Of a stretch of 64,000 bases of DNA, positions 1-11,784 are shown piece by piece. Under the pieces are notes generated by a model. That model was not told where the DNA came from, ran no database searches, and saw nothing but the letters and a program-made list of their open reading frames with translations. Origin of the DNA: Pelodera strongyloides (lineage: Eukaryota; Nematoda; Chromadorea; Rhabditida; Rhabditidae); the NCBI GenBank assembly GCA_036852015.1, contig JAANDG010000083.1:62001-126000 (forward strand). Direction: 5' to 3'. Position 1 is the first letter of the stretch. Each line of letters begins with the position of its first letter. The position numbers and the translations under genes were made by a program.

Positions 1-60
1 CAACGTTCGGAACATAACTGTGTACAAAAATCGATACGTTGACAAAAACAAGACACCAAC

Positions 61-3000
61 CTCTTTTCACTCTTACAACTTTCGAGGATATTCTCATGGA
101 CAGTCCAAAGACGATTCAAATCCTGGTTGCCAAGGTCGATTTGCTTCTGGTCGAAGCTCACTCTCGGTCTCCTAAACATCAAATAATGAATGAAGAAAAT
201 ATAGATAGAAAAAGTAGCCCGAAAAATGCCGTTAAAATAAGACGGAACGGAAGTTATAACAAAAAAAAAGCATCCTACAAAAACTCCATAATTCTCTTAA
301 GAACGCTCGAACGGAAATCTATACGACAGAAACTATAGTAAAATAACGAAAAAGGTAGGTTTTCAAAGAAAAATCCACTTCATGTATTTATTCATCGGTG
401 TCGGATCCGAAAAACCGGCAAAATCGATACATCCGCCATTCTTCCAAGCGGACCTCTCATTTTCACGAATGAGGATTTTCTGCAAAGAGCATCGGTTCAG
501 TGGCGAGGATTATTTTAATGACTGTCAGAGCGTAAATCTCGTGGAATTCCTGAGTGATCCCCAAAATTCTGCCTATTTATGATACGTTTCTCGTTTCTGA
601 TACATGGCATGCTTAATATTCTGATCCCGACGGTGGTAGCGCTGCAAACTTATACAATATGCAAATTTGGAAGGTAGTTTCGGCATTCGGCGGCAAGTTC
701 GCCTGTTCGCCAACAAGTATATGCCACACTGACTGCCCACTTCGATGTAGCCGAATCAGAATCCAATATACTACACACTGCGTTTGACAAATAATTTTTT
801 TTTATTATGCAAAGCTTATTTACTACAAACAACGAACCAACACCCCGCTAACCATAATCAACCTTTATAGAATCGGCAAAATGTCCTCCCTTCGGGTGGG
901 TTTCTCTCAGTAATTTATAGCAACGATCCTGACTCTCGATTACGAAACGTAGCATGTCCTCGTCCAGGATATAACTCTTTCTGAAAAGCAAGTATTACTT
1001 TTATTATTTTTAGGAAAGAATGAGTGGCAAAAATAACACACATTCACATTCTTCACCAGGCACTAGCATCAAATAGCCAAACAAATGAAGAAGTGCGCTT
1101 ACTGTTTAAATTTGACTTCGGCTGTGAGATACTGAAATAATATCAAACACTGCAACAGGAAGGATCTTCGGAACTGAGAGTCGTTGAACTGTAGTTGGAG
1201 AAGCTGAAATTCAAAAACTCGCTGATGAAAAACGCTTGATACGCAAACGTAACGTATAAACCTTTAACCATTAAAACAACATAGCACTCTTGACTCTACC
1301 AATTCTTATTTCCAGTAAATAATAATTTAGTTATGAACGCAAAGAATTCTACTTTAAAAAAAGAGCACTCTACCAATTCTTGTTTCCAATAAATTATTAT
1401 TATTATTAGATACGAACGCAACGAATTCTACTTTAAAAATAAGGAGGTACAGATGGTTCAGTTCTAAATGTGAAGAACAAAGATACCACTACACCACATC
1501 ACAAAAGTAGTTACTTACCTTAGGACTAGTGAGGTACTTTGCAAAGTAATTGTCATCGACTTCCAAGGCTTGAGTTTCCTTCTCTACAGCTCTCTAAAAA
1601 TACAGTACATTCAGAACACTGAACACAACTATACCTCATCTGTGACCGGAACAAATATTACCAGTTTCTTTCTTTTCAGTGAACAAATACAAGTGTTGGT
1701 TAAGTGGATGATAAGATACACGGTGTACTGCCTACTCTCCAAAAAAATAAGAATAAACTAATAAGTTAGAGGTCGGAGAATGCTCAGCAACAAAATATGG
1801 GCGGGCGTAAAAACATGTGTCTACATTCAGCAATAAAACTACACAACAAAAAGTACCTTCGACTTCTTTCCGTCGTCTCCGCTTGATTTTTCCAACTTGT
1901 AACTCGCAAAGACACTTAACACCTCCGATGTGTTCTAAAACACCTAGTGTCTATTATCTTATTAATTAACATTCGCACATTATCAATAGTTGACCCGGGC
2001 AGGTCAGTTCACTCAGTGAATTAAATTATGGTAAAAACAGACGCTTAGCAGAACATAATAACAAACACACCTTATTAAAAACTTTCCACTTCTCTTTGTC
2101 ATAGCATGAATTGGGGCTGCAGAAAAACTCTTGCATTTCCCAGAATTTCACGTATAGGTTGTGATCAACCGGTATGGAGCTGTCCCTGGAACATACCACT
2201 AAAATCATGAGCAAAATTCAATCGCTTTCTGAATCAAATAAGTTGAAGCAGTATCGGCAAATAAAAAGGATCCTGAACCTATAATAGACATATGCCGCTG
2301 GTGTCTGGCGTTGATCAAAAACATTATTTCTTTACACAGACAATCTCAAAGCCCAAGATCTCCAGAGGCCATATTCACCACTCCGCTTCCCTCGGCGAAA
2401 TCTTTCCTGGGAACAGAAAATAACATTCTAATGTCTGACACGCAGAGAAAAGACGGGGAATTCCCCATGGGGAATAGAGTGGTGAATGTGGCCTCTGGTG
2501 ACAAGTATTAGAAATAAGAAGAATTAGCATAAACCCAAACCCTTACTTATTCTCTTTGATCTCTCCACTTTCCATTTCGGCGTCTTGTTCCGTCAAAAGT
2601 GAAGATGAGGGCACTGCTTCGGCATTCTGTTCGAACTTGGTCACATTCTGAGTGTTGAACTGTCCGACCAGGTTCAGGCCCGACTTTTCCGCCAATGAGA
2701 GAAAACTAAAGAATTTACCATTTATATTACAAGATAATTAATAAATTACTTCATGGAACGCAGAAATCGATATTCAAAGAAAACGGTACATATAATTACG
2801 TAAAAATTTTTTTAATAAGTCCAATCACACTATTAATTTTCATACGGCTAATTTGTAATATTATTTTTTTTGACAGAAATTTTTTAAAGTAATTCTACAA
2901 GTCAAGAATAAAAATCAAGGGCACGATTTGCTAATGTACAAAAACAAACACACCCCCATTAATCACCATGCGGAATTTCCAAACAAAAAAAAAAAACAGC

Positions 3001-4363
3001 GGGGCGCGATGAACTTTCAAATTTCAAAATCCAAAGGAATAGAGTTTGCTAAAAAGTCTAAAGTCTAAAAAGAAACCAACCGGCTTAGGAAGAACAAAAT
3101 CCGCCCGACAAATGAGGTCTCTGAACACCGGGACAGCCGCTTCACCAGATCGTTACATACCCGAAGAACGGCATTGGGATCAACCTAAAAATAAAATAAA
3201 CTTCGTTGAAATTAATAATTTATGAAATTTTACTGGAAAGATGCAAACGAGCAATGAGCAATGCTATAGCAAACAAACATAATCGATGAGCTGTTGGGGA
3301 AGTTCGCACTAGCTGTATAAAACTACAACTGTTTCGAAATATACGGTATAATATTGAGTAGTTTTTTCGCAGCTTTTTAACATTTTTATGAAAAGTCACT
3401 ACTATTCGCTAAAATATCTAAATTAATAGAAGACAAACCCAGTGATTTTTCACGTTTTGCTGCATTTAAGCAAGTGATTTTTTTTTTGATTTTTTATCGC
3501 TAGTTGTTTTTTTCAATGCAAGAAAGTATTTATATTTATAAACAGATAGCTATTAAATATAACATACTTTGAAAGCGACTTCGTTTTCTTCCATTACCGT
3601 GAACAATTTTTCGCATTGTAAAACACCTTGAATATCGAAAATATCCGACATGCACGAAATGGGAAGTGTTTTTGAACAGTAACCTGAAATAAGAAAAAAA
3701 ATTAGGCCATATTTTAACATTCTAATGTAAAACCAATAAACCGTTATCATAAAAAAATATAGCGGCAAGTCAGTTTAGTTTAATCGACTTCAATGCTATA
3801 TTCTGCAGCTGGGCATTTGGGCTATTTGGGCATAAACCGGTGCGGTGCGCAAAATCACGCATGAATAAATAAACTCCGTATTGTCACTGTCGAATTAGTT
3901 CGCTTTGCTCATTTTTGTTACACATTTATTCTACGCTGTATTATATAGCTTTTGTTTTTTTTTTCAGGAAAGAATTCAATATAAAAATCCACCTTTTTCG
4001 AAAGCGGCGACAGCAAAAGCAACCACACTCCGGACGTCTTCTACTGCGCAGTTAGGCGAAGAGGCAATATCCAGTGCACGCATACGTACAAGGCGATCCA
4101 CCTTGCTCTGGATTACGTCCATTAATTCTTTCGTTTGAGCACTGAAGAATTAATTTAGTATCTCCGGTAAAGTTAGTCATATCAAACTTCCCAAGGTAAG
4201 GCTAGCTGGTTCACATTTAAAAGGTGAAACTTTGTGGACATAAGAAGAAAGCAATAAGCAACGCACGATTGAAAAAAACTCACGAATTAGCCTCATTTGA
4301 TTGCTCCTTCACATATTGAACGAGGCCATCGATTGTAAGCGCCTCGATAGCCGCTTCCATACG
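61..4363 (-). CDS. thoc-1: THO complex subunit 1 (THOC1/HPR1), 3' end outside window
   Basis: THOC1 is a core subunit of the nuclear THO/TREX complex, which couples transcription to mRNA packaging and export. Twelve exons join in phase: 4284-4363 (ATG at 4360), 3993-4141, 3568-3683, 3081-3184, 2547-2705, 2071-2185, 1857-1934, 1519-1581, 1103-1203, 863-980, 379-479 and 61-171. They give about 430 residues. The family pattern is clear and in order: NDLVKRLSRCSETSFVGRI, then SLAEKSGLNLVGQFN, then IPVDHNLYVKFWEMQEFF, then YFAKYLTSP, then FRRSFLLQCLILFQYL, then NRLWTVHENILESCKSE. The last donor (61/60) leads off the left edge, so the C-terminal region, which carries a death domain in animal homologues, is not in view. 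The ATG lies three bases after a tgtattgcag acceptor, suggesting leader trans-splicing or a 5' UTR intron. The acceptor of exon 1519-1581 was chosen to keep frame. Identity is firm; single exon edges are less so. Confidence 0.93.
2363..2497. mobile_element. Short inverted-repeat element, GAGGCCATATTC family
   Basis: A ~135 bp palindromic element begins CAGAGGCCATATTCACCAC and ends with the inverse, GTGGTGAATGTGGCCTCTG. Related copies lie at 20078-20222 and, truncated, at 25368-25465. All share an interior with GGGAACAGAAAATA-like and AGAGAAAAGACGGGGA stretches. This copy lies in an intron of the THOC1-like gene. It has no coding capacity and is a nonautonomous element. Confidence 0.75.
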
Positions 4364-4671
4364 CTGCAATACACTCCATTAGCACTGAGGTAAAGATATG
4401 GAACAACGGGAAGAATCGCGACATTTGCATTACTTCAATTTATATTAATTGGCCTTTACGACTGTGGTAAGCAGAAAGGGATATAGTTTAAATATGCCCC
4501 CGAACTGACACTAGGCGATAACACCCAATCGAGGCCGAGGTAGGGAAGGCGCATCGCCCAAGTATAAATGCGCTAATTAAAACAAGTTTGGATTGGATGA
4601 AACATCAGACAAACACTTTCATTATTACGTATGAATAGAAGAAGCAAAATCACAACCAAAAAGGGCATACT

Positions 4672-4905
4672 CTGGTAGCCAACGGGCCTATGTCCCGTTC
4701 CACTTTCACGGGCCAGGAACGTAAACCGGTATGCGTTCCTGGCACGTGAATATGGAACGGGACATAGGCCGCAAATTTCCGGAACGGAACCTAGCACCTT
4801 CTTCACCGGAACGGGACATAGGCTGCAAATAGTCGAAACGGAACCTAGGCAATTTTTTACTGGAACGGAACATAGGTCGCAAATGACTGAAACGGAACAT
4901 AGGTT
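4672..4905. repeat. Degenerate tandem repeat with GGAACGGGACATAGGC core
   Basis: The unit GGAACGG(G/A)ACATAGG recurs every 40-45 bp, with spacer variants such as ggtgaagaaggtgctaggttcc. The outer segment, reading tctggtagccaacgggccta, reappears inverted at 11085-11101. The long minus-strand frame here repeats the same few residues and is a by-product of the repeat. Confidence 0.7.
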
Positions 4906-5089
4906 ATTCAAGAAAATGATTTATTCAAGAAAAGTACACAACCTAGGTAAAAATAAGCAAATTGAGAAGGGTGAAGGATCCATAAAAGCACCCAGGTAAT
5001 CAAAAACGGAAAACAAGCTTATGTATCGTGGAACTTTAGTTAAAGGAATATAACACAGTTTCTGCACTGGGGAAACTCGGTCGGGGTGC

Positions 5090-5260
5090 CGCACCTGTAC
5101 GGCACGGAAAAGGAGAGCGGCACCAGGTACGCACCAGCCAGGCTCTAGTTTTGGGAGTTTGGTGGAGGTCAGAAAAAGTGTGGGTGCGGCATAGGTGCGA
5201 AACTGGAGCCTGAGTGCGACACAGGTGCCAAACTGGTGCCGATTTGGAGCCAAGTGCCTG
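5090..5260. repeat. GGCACCAG-rich repeat, copy 1
   Basis: Short imperfect units of the type 'aggtgcgaaactggagcc' and 'ggcaccaggtacgcaccag' are repeated. The same motif appears in opposite orientation at 7485-7720, so the two are copies of one dispersed repeat of about 200 bp. Confidence 0.6.
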
Positions 5261-5363
5261 TGTACATAAAGTACGCGATACTCAGGGAAGAGCGTAAAAT
5301 CGGCCTACGCAGCGAATGTCCATTTTTCGGTGCCTCACTTTTCGTTTTTCTCTTAAATACTTA

Positions 5364-5579
5364 GGGCGCATTCGAGTTGGGCAAAATGCGAAATAATCAG
5401 TTCGAGTTCACTGTTAGGCAGTGTTAGCGCGCTGTGAAATAGCCCGCTCAAGTGAGAGACGCAGAGTCTTGAAAATATTTTTTTCCTGTGCCCTCTTATT
5501 TGTCAACAATCTCTCACCCTATCAACTCGAACAGAATATTTCGCGAAATTTATGCATTTTGCCCAACTCGAATGCGCCC
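5364..5579. mobile_element. PIF/Harbinger-like MITE (GGGCGC termini, TTA duplication)
   Basis: This 216 bp element has inverted ends starting GGGCGCATTCGAGTTGGGCA and is flanked on both sides by TTA (5361-5363 and 5580-5582). A GGGCGC-type terminus with a three-base TTA target duplication is the known signature of PIF/Harbinger and Tourist-type elements. No transposase is present. Relatives with similar ends lie at 51319-51546 and 58842-59114. Confidence 0.72.
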
Positions 5580-5960
5580 TTAGTTTGTTTTGTTTAGTTT
5601 TTCTCAGAATTAAGTTGAATTTGCTCAGTGTTTATTAAAAAGTGTCTGGTACAGTAGACAAGCATCCACATACGGTATAAAAATGCATCAGTGCATGCGA
5701 AAGCAAATAAGCGAAATTTGAGAAAATTTGATGTACAAATTTAACAAAGCATAGGTTTTGCTATATGCTATATATTACATTTTCTCTTTGTTCTTATGCT
5801 CACTTTAGCGTTAGATAAAACAAAACACCATCCGAATTTGATGTATTACCGTTTTTACTTTTTAGGTTCCTTCGTTCCTTGTGAACGAATTAATTGTTTT
5901 TTTCCGTATTTTGCCTTTAATCGTTTATTTATTTATTGTATAACACTAGTTCAATTCTAG

Positions 5961-6993
5961 ATACCTATGCTGAGGGCAGAATCGCTGATGGATCCTTCAC
6001 GGCTTTGTGGACGACTGTGAGTTTTTTTGTGAGGTTGCTTTTCAAAATTTAGCCGTTTTCTTTGTTTCAATTGTTTCTCATTTGCTGTTCGTTGCTGTCA
6101 AATGTAGGGCTTTACCGGCAACCTCATCGCCTGCCGCATACTTTTTCGCATAACATGTTTTTACCGCTTTCTAAGTGGGTAGTGTGACGTCCACGTAGCT
6201 GCATATTCTATGTTACGAATGAATTCAACATCAGCTGCTTTTGTTTCACATTTTGCCTCCATATTTTAACTTGTATTTTAGCCCAAGGACTAAATGATTG
6301 ACTGTTCAACAGCAGGATGGCTCGTTGGAATAGGAATTTGACGCTCGAAGGACAATAGCACGCTCGAATGGTAAAAGCGCTCTGATTTGCTGCTCTGTTT
6401 GATTACATATAAAAGGTACATTTAGTTGCATTTGTTTTTTGTATTATGCCAATAGGCTTTTATGGCATGTAGCATATTTGTGTTACGTTGTGGTGCTTCT
6501 ATTTCTTGGTAATTTTATTCCGTAAGGATCTTGATAATTTTATTCCTTAAGAATTTGATAAATCCATGACGAGCAATATATTGGTACTGCAAATTTAACC
6601 ATCCAACACTTTAGGTACGAGAATCATCCGAAGACGCGATCGCTTCGACTTCTATTCGATTTCGAAAATGTGTAAGTTAATTATTTTTCCCTTTTCTGCT
6701 TTTTGTGTGCGTGCGAAGCCAGCATTGGTTCTCACTGGCCATTCGTTCCTTTACAGTAAAAAACACAAACACACTAAGGTACTGCAGGTGGTATGTCAAG
6801 TGTTTTATTTTTACCTTTTGTCCAAACAGTTACCCTTTAGTTACACTACTATTTCAGGCCCTCCATGGACTTCGGCATTCTGCGTCTCAGTACCGCAATT
6901 GTACTATTATTGGAAGAAGATTGGCACTATTTTACTCAGGACCAACGCCGGCGGAAGTCACTAAACTATAAGAGCTGTACTAGTGAAAACTAG
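5961..6993 (+). CDS. Unrecognised gene, 3' exons (tentative)
   Basis: Four plus-strand segments with splice-like borders join in phase: 5961-6016, about 6614-6668, about 6761-6779 and 6858-6993 (stop TAG). They would encode a peptide running ...TYAEGRIADGSFTALWTT, then VRESSEDAIASTSIRFRK, then a short KNTNTL piece, then MDFGILRLSTAIVLLLEEDW and a lysine/arginine-rich tail. I do not recognise the protein and found no convincing start upstream. The last exon is also open in a second frame, which ends ...PAEVTKL, so the frame rests only on phase agreement. It could be a 3' fragment, a pseudogene or chance. A poly(A)-type signal was not clear. Confidence 0.35.
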
Positions 6994-7484
6994 AATCTTA
7001 CAGCAACTTTTTGTTTATTCAAATGTAATAATTAAGCGTTCGAAAACTAGTAATGGATTGTGGTTATGTTACCATTTTTATCTAATAGGGGATTGATAGC
7101 TTTACTTCTTGGTTGATAGCACAGAATTATGAATACACTGACTGTTTTTTTTTTACTTTAACTTTTACGTGTTAAGTTTTGCTAGTAACGTTCTGGTTGA
7201 TCGGATGCATTTTAGTATTACATATATAACCTAGACTATTTTGTTCGCAAGTTATAATAGTTTTCTAGTTTTCTAGGGGTTACTTTTTATTTAGTATCGT
7301 TATTATAGCTTAATAGTGCATTGTTTGCAAGTTTTTATTACACTATATTTGCATTTTTATTGCACTGAAGTAAAGTTTTTTTGTTGAAATACTGCGTTAT
7401 TTGTCGATTATGGTGTTTTTGTGAGGTGTATAGGAGCAGGTAACCCAGGGACGAATATCCCCCAGTGTAGTTTGTAGTCTACCC

Positions 7485-7720
7485 TTTTTGGCTCTAGTTT
7501 GGCACCAGCTAGGCACCGCTGTCGCACCTACTGGCTCTAGTTTGGCACCAGCTGGGCACCTATGTCGCACCTATTTCACGCCCGTTGTCTTATTATGGCA
7601 CCAGATACGCACCAGCCTGGCACCTGTACGGCACTCTTCGGGGGGTGCAGATCTAGTTTCGCACCCCACTTTTTTTGGAGCCGCACCCCACCCAAATCTG
7701 GTGCAGCACTGGAGCCGAGT
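7485..7720. repeat. GGCACCAG-rich repeat, copy 2
   Basis: Repeated 'ctctagtttggcaccagctaggcacc' type units, inverted relative to copy 1 at 5090-5260. The 106-residue plus-strand frame here (start 7488) reads the repeat and shows no domain. Confidence 0.6.
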
Positions 7721-8058
7721 TTCGCGTTGTGGTGTTAATATACAAAAATGGAATTTCGTACTAGTTAAAGGGAATATGTATGCCCTTTTTGAAGTTAAGC
7801 TGTATTAATAGAATGTGTGTTCCTCATTAAGGAAACAACAACAAAAATTGTTAAAAGTTTCCCATTTAAAAGAAAATGATTTTCAAAGTTCATCTTTTCC
7901 ATAGTAAACGCGTTGCTTGACCCCCTGGCTTACACGGCAGTGCTGATGGAGCAAAAAATTTTGCATATGTGTGCATACATCGGCATATAGCATGCAACAG
8001 CGACATATTTGCATGCAAATGAGAATATTCGAATTTACATATTCAGTCGCCTACTTAA

Positions 8059-8447
8059 AGGGACAGGCCCATCAAAATAAACATATATTTACGATACGTT
8101 CATAATGACTATCAAGCATTTTTATTACAATATATACAAACTAAATTTCACAATTATTCGCCCTAGACAACTTTTTTCCAATGCGCTCCACGCAAATGTA
8201 TACCATAAAACTGCAGATTTCAAAGCTATATATGCAAATTTTAATCACATTATAATTTCACGATAAATTTGCATTGACGACAAGGATATTTGCGGCTTTA
8301 CGGTATACATTTGATCTGAGCGCATCGGAAAAAAGTTTCCCATGGCAAATAAATGTGAAATTTAGTTTGCATATATTGTAATAAAAATGCTTGATAGTCA
8401 CTATGGACGTATCGTAAATATAGGTTTACTTTGATGGGCCTGTCCCT
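8059..8447. mobile_element. piggyBac-type foldback element with TTAA on both sides
   Basis: This 389 bp element is almost entirely two inverted arms of about 180 bp. The ends read AGGGACAGGCCCATCAAA and TTTGATGGGCCTGTCCCT. TTAA stands exactly at both borders (8055-8058 and 8448-8451), the known target of piggyBac-superfamily transposases. There is no open reading frame of note. Confidence 0.8.
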
Positions 8448-8898
8448 TTAAATTCATGTCTGGTGTGGAAACTCTAGTTTCGCAGTTGTTTTGCTCATTT
8501 GAGTGCCTACATATTCCCTTTAATGCACAAGATAGTTAATATAATAGTTGATATGTACTAGTTAATACATAAAGATAAAGCTCCCTGGTAAAGAGAAACT
8601 AGTTTACAAATGACTAAACAGTTTTTGGGCTTAGACTAATCAATGGTGAATGTGTGAATTAGGGGTGATCTTGAAAACTAATGTAAGTTCACTTTTCGGG
8701 TCAAGAAGGAGCCGACCACTAGCAGAAGTCGAAAAACGTTTTACAATCTCACAATAAAATATCTGTACAGCACTGCAAGAATTGGGGTGCTCGAGAGCAA
8801 AGAACTACGCAATAAAATGAACGGTTTGGTATCTACAATATGAAACAAAGCTACGGAAAAAGGACAACTGACAACTATATATTACAAGTAAAACTAAA

Positions 8899-9409
8899 TC
8901 AACGTAATCCAGGAGCTTGTCTGTCTGAGGTTAACATCTGGTTCATATTCATAGGCTCTTGACTGCTAGTTTCTGCGGAGATAGGCGCAGTGCGCAGTGG
9001 TTGTCCATGTACATCCAATGTAATACCTTTTGGTGCTCGGGAATCCAGGGAGTAGGCCAGCGAGGAGTCCCTTAAATACTGTTACGTAAATTCGTGAATC
9101 AATTTATCTGTCGTAAGTCGTAATATGTTATGTATAATGCTTCTTACCATAGCCATATCTATCACGTCCACATCAGAAATTTACTTAAGATGATATGACC
9201 ACAGTTCTCTGTGCGAAGTTAAACCTGATATTCATACATTTTTTAAACGATATCTTATAAAAAATAATCCTTTAAAAATATGTCGTAGCATTTACAAATA
9301 TTTCATATAGCTGTAGAAGAGTAGCAGAAAGAAAAAAATAGGTACCTCATAATAGAGTGACGCGACAGTTCCACCGAGCCCACCATTGACCATTCCATTC
9401 TCTGCGAAC
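8899..9409 (-). CDS. Unrecognised gene, last two exons
   Basis: Exon 9346-9409 (frame MEWSMVGSVELSRHSIMR) joins in phase to terminal exon 8899-9070 (frame DSSLAYSLDSRAPKG, then LDVHGQPLRTAPISAETS, then EPMNMNQMLTSDRQAPGLR and a stop at 8899-8901). The terminal exon looks like a hydrophilic cytoplasmic or disordered tail. Further upstream exons on the same strand are only candidates, at 10209-10254, about 10705-10755, 11563-11663 and 12837-12943. I could not chain them in phase. The terminal exon also has a second open frame ending at an earlier stop, so the reading frame is not certain. No family is recognised. Confidence 0.4.
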
Positions 9410-9419
9410 CTGAAAAGAT

Positions 9420-11200
9420 AAAAAAAACTAAAAACCAACGTTTTGTCGGTGAAGACATCTAAGCGTACCTATCTCCATAGGGATAATGTTTAGTTCAGAA
9501 CTTACCAGCTTACGTCTACATACTGTTAATTTGATAGACTAATAGGCCCCCTGGTTACTTCAATCAAGTACAATTCAAACAATAAGAGAAATGACACGCG
9601 ACAGGCTGTCTCTATCTAATAGTGAAAGATGGACATCAACACTAACCATATGGTTCCCCAACGTAAACAAGTGTATATACACAAGAAATCGAGAGTTTCC
9701 ATTCCAGACCATGCTCGAACTTTGATAAAACACAGATGTGCCATGCATGAGTTAAAGGGTTCAAGATTAATAAGATATATATTCATAATATACTGTCAAT
9801 TCAAAATGTACCTTTGTTAAGGGACGTTTCGATCTTCGTCACGACGGAGCGCAAATCTGAAGTGACGAAATTTACACTATAATTGGGAATATTCGGTCCC
9901 ACAACTAGAATTTGCTCCTGATTAGCTAACTATACACCCCTCCCTTTCATAAGTTTTTCACACTTTACTATTTGGATTCTAGCCTAGCAATTATACGTAT
10001 ATGCAGTCTCACTACACGCCGTTACAGTCGTCTACCACACAGCCTGTGTAGTAGTTCTGTAGCTCACGTTATCCTGAGAGCTGGCTTGCAAGCAAGACGA
10101 AGCCGTATTCCCCAGCAAAAAGCACTCAATGTCAGTGTCTTATAACAACATTCAAACAATAGGGATAGAAAATAAAAACTGACCGTTGGATACGCACACC
10201 ATTTATCGTACAATGCACCAAACCGCTCGCTACAGGCAAGGTACAATTAATATTCAACAAAAGTAAGCACACTGGGCACGTGTGACAAGTGACCATGTAA
10301 TCAAGTCGCGTTTCCGCTTAAAACATACCTAAGCGTAGAGTGAGACACGGCCCAACGGCTGGGGTGGACCATCCAACCAACCATCTTCCAGATTACGCAA
10401 CCCTGAATAAAAACATCAAGAAACTGAACAATGGGCTAGCGGTCGCCAGCCGAATGATATTAGAATTTAGGTCTTTATGTATATTGCCTAGTGTAGAAAA
10501 AAACAGTAGACTTATCATATCATTTATCCATAGGTCAGTTCTGTTGTCAGTCCACTTGGACAACGCACATACAGACAACTGATGTGTTAGTAGTAAGTGA
10601 AAAGCGTAAAGTAAACAAGTGTCACGGAAGACAAATTGAAAAGAGCATCTATAAAAAATTGTAAACGCATTCATACCTGCTAGCTTCTCGTGACTTACAA
10701 ACGGTCTATGGATACATGATGTAGCCAAATCTACCCAAGACACAATACCTAAATTAAAAATGGCGGTCGGTCGCTTTCTCACTCATAAAATCATTCTAAA
10801 TGATTGTCTAAATGAAGCAATTTGTTCGTGGTACGCACCTTACTCGATAAATACATTTTTAGAAAAAGTGAACAGTATACAAAATCAAAGGAAAGAATAA
10901 TAAAGAAAAAACACACATTTCGAAAAAGAATAAAAATGTTGATAATACACCTTTAAAACATGCCGTGCCGGGACCAACCGTTACGGAATTGGGTCCGTAA
11001 AATTTATCGGATCGAGAACCGGAACGTACCGGTATATCGGAACGGGATATAGGGCGTTTCGGCCAAGTGGAACGGAACATAGGCCCGTTGGCTACCAGAG
11101 TAGCCCCAATAATTTGCGATCGCGAGCTCACCGCCGCGCGCCGCGGAGGCGGAGCGCAAAACCATGCGTTTGGTGCAGTGTTGTACTTTGGTGTGATTCT
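9420..11200. other. No confident gene; scattered candidate exons
   Basis: Apart from two splice-bordered minus-strand segments at 10209-10254 and about 10705-10755, I see no coding structure. 10975-11101 carries an inverted match to the GGAACGG repeat at 4672-4905. Confidence 0.4.
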
Positions 11201-11310
11201 GTCAATACTACCGTATTTCTACGCGAAACCTGCATATTATATAAATATGAAAAATTAAAAAAAGATGTTCTTGTGTGTTTCCAATATACTGTAAATTTTC
11301 ACCACACTTG
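11199..11310. repeat. Dispersed repeat, GTGTGATTCTGTCAATACTA family
   Basis: The sequence beginning gtgtgattctgtcaatacta, then cgtatttctacgcgaaacct and tgcatat, recurs at 18363-18495 and inverted at 44262-44375. A weaker relative is near 14235-14375. The copies share a downstream stretch about a (g/c)aaaatacggta motif. The class of element is not known. Confidence 0.6.
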
Positions 11311-11338
11311 GAAACCAACATACTACATCGCATATGTA

Positions 11339-11390
11339 TGAGCTGATACCTCTTGGTGTATTTAATAAATAAATAAAAAAATACAACTAA
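11339..11390. repeat. LINE-like 3' tail (TTTAATAAATAAATAA)
   Basis: The string cttggtgtatttaataaata, followed by more aata/aaat units, also occurs near 35690-35740. Such A/T-rich simple tails after a fixed sequence are typical of 3' ends of non-LTR retrotransposons. No reverse transcriptase is seen nearby, so these would be 5'-truncated stubs. Confidence 0.4.
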
Positions 11391-11562
11391 TTGGAAATCG
11401 CTTCTGTTTTGAGATCACACTACTATTTTTGAATTTCCAAAATCAACACACTTAGTTTTCTTTACGGTGGCAATAGTGCATCGAAAAACTGCTAAGTTAT
11501 CTAGTAAGGATAAACGAACATTAATAAAGCTAAACCAAACAACTAACCAAAAACTAACTAAC

Positions 11563-11663
11563 CATTGATGTGCCGCAGGGGAAACCACAACTGATTTTGC
11601 AGGGACAGGATCGTGGGAACCTCTTATCGTTTTCTGGACAAACGCCAACCCGCATAATCATGC
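11563..11663 (-). CDS. Candidate cysteine-rich exon
   Basis: A minus-strand exon sits between a gatttag acceptor and a gttagt donor. It reads RVGVCPENDKRFPRSCPC followed by KISCGFPCGTSM, with an ATG at 11661. Six cysteines fall within about 22 residues. The GxCP start recalls whey-acidic-protein-type or other secreted cysteine-knot modules, but the spacing does not fit the WAP consensus well. It may be an internal exon of the unrecognised gene ending at 8899, or the first exon of a small separate gene. No signal peptide is attached. Confidence 0.3.
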
Positions 11664-11784
11664 CTAAATCAGAGAAAACGGCAGCAACAGAAGATTCACG
11701 TGCAAGGCTCTGACAAATCAAATTCAAGCTCAAAAATAATTACACTGAATCACATTCTCTAATCTGCTACGAAACTGCTACCGC

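Noticed and set aside
4573..5253. Minus-strand frames of 110-112 residues
   Set aside because: They follow the GGAACGG and GGCACCAG repeats and show repeated short peptides only.
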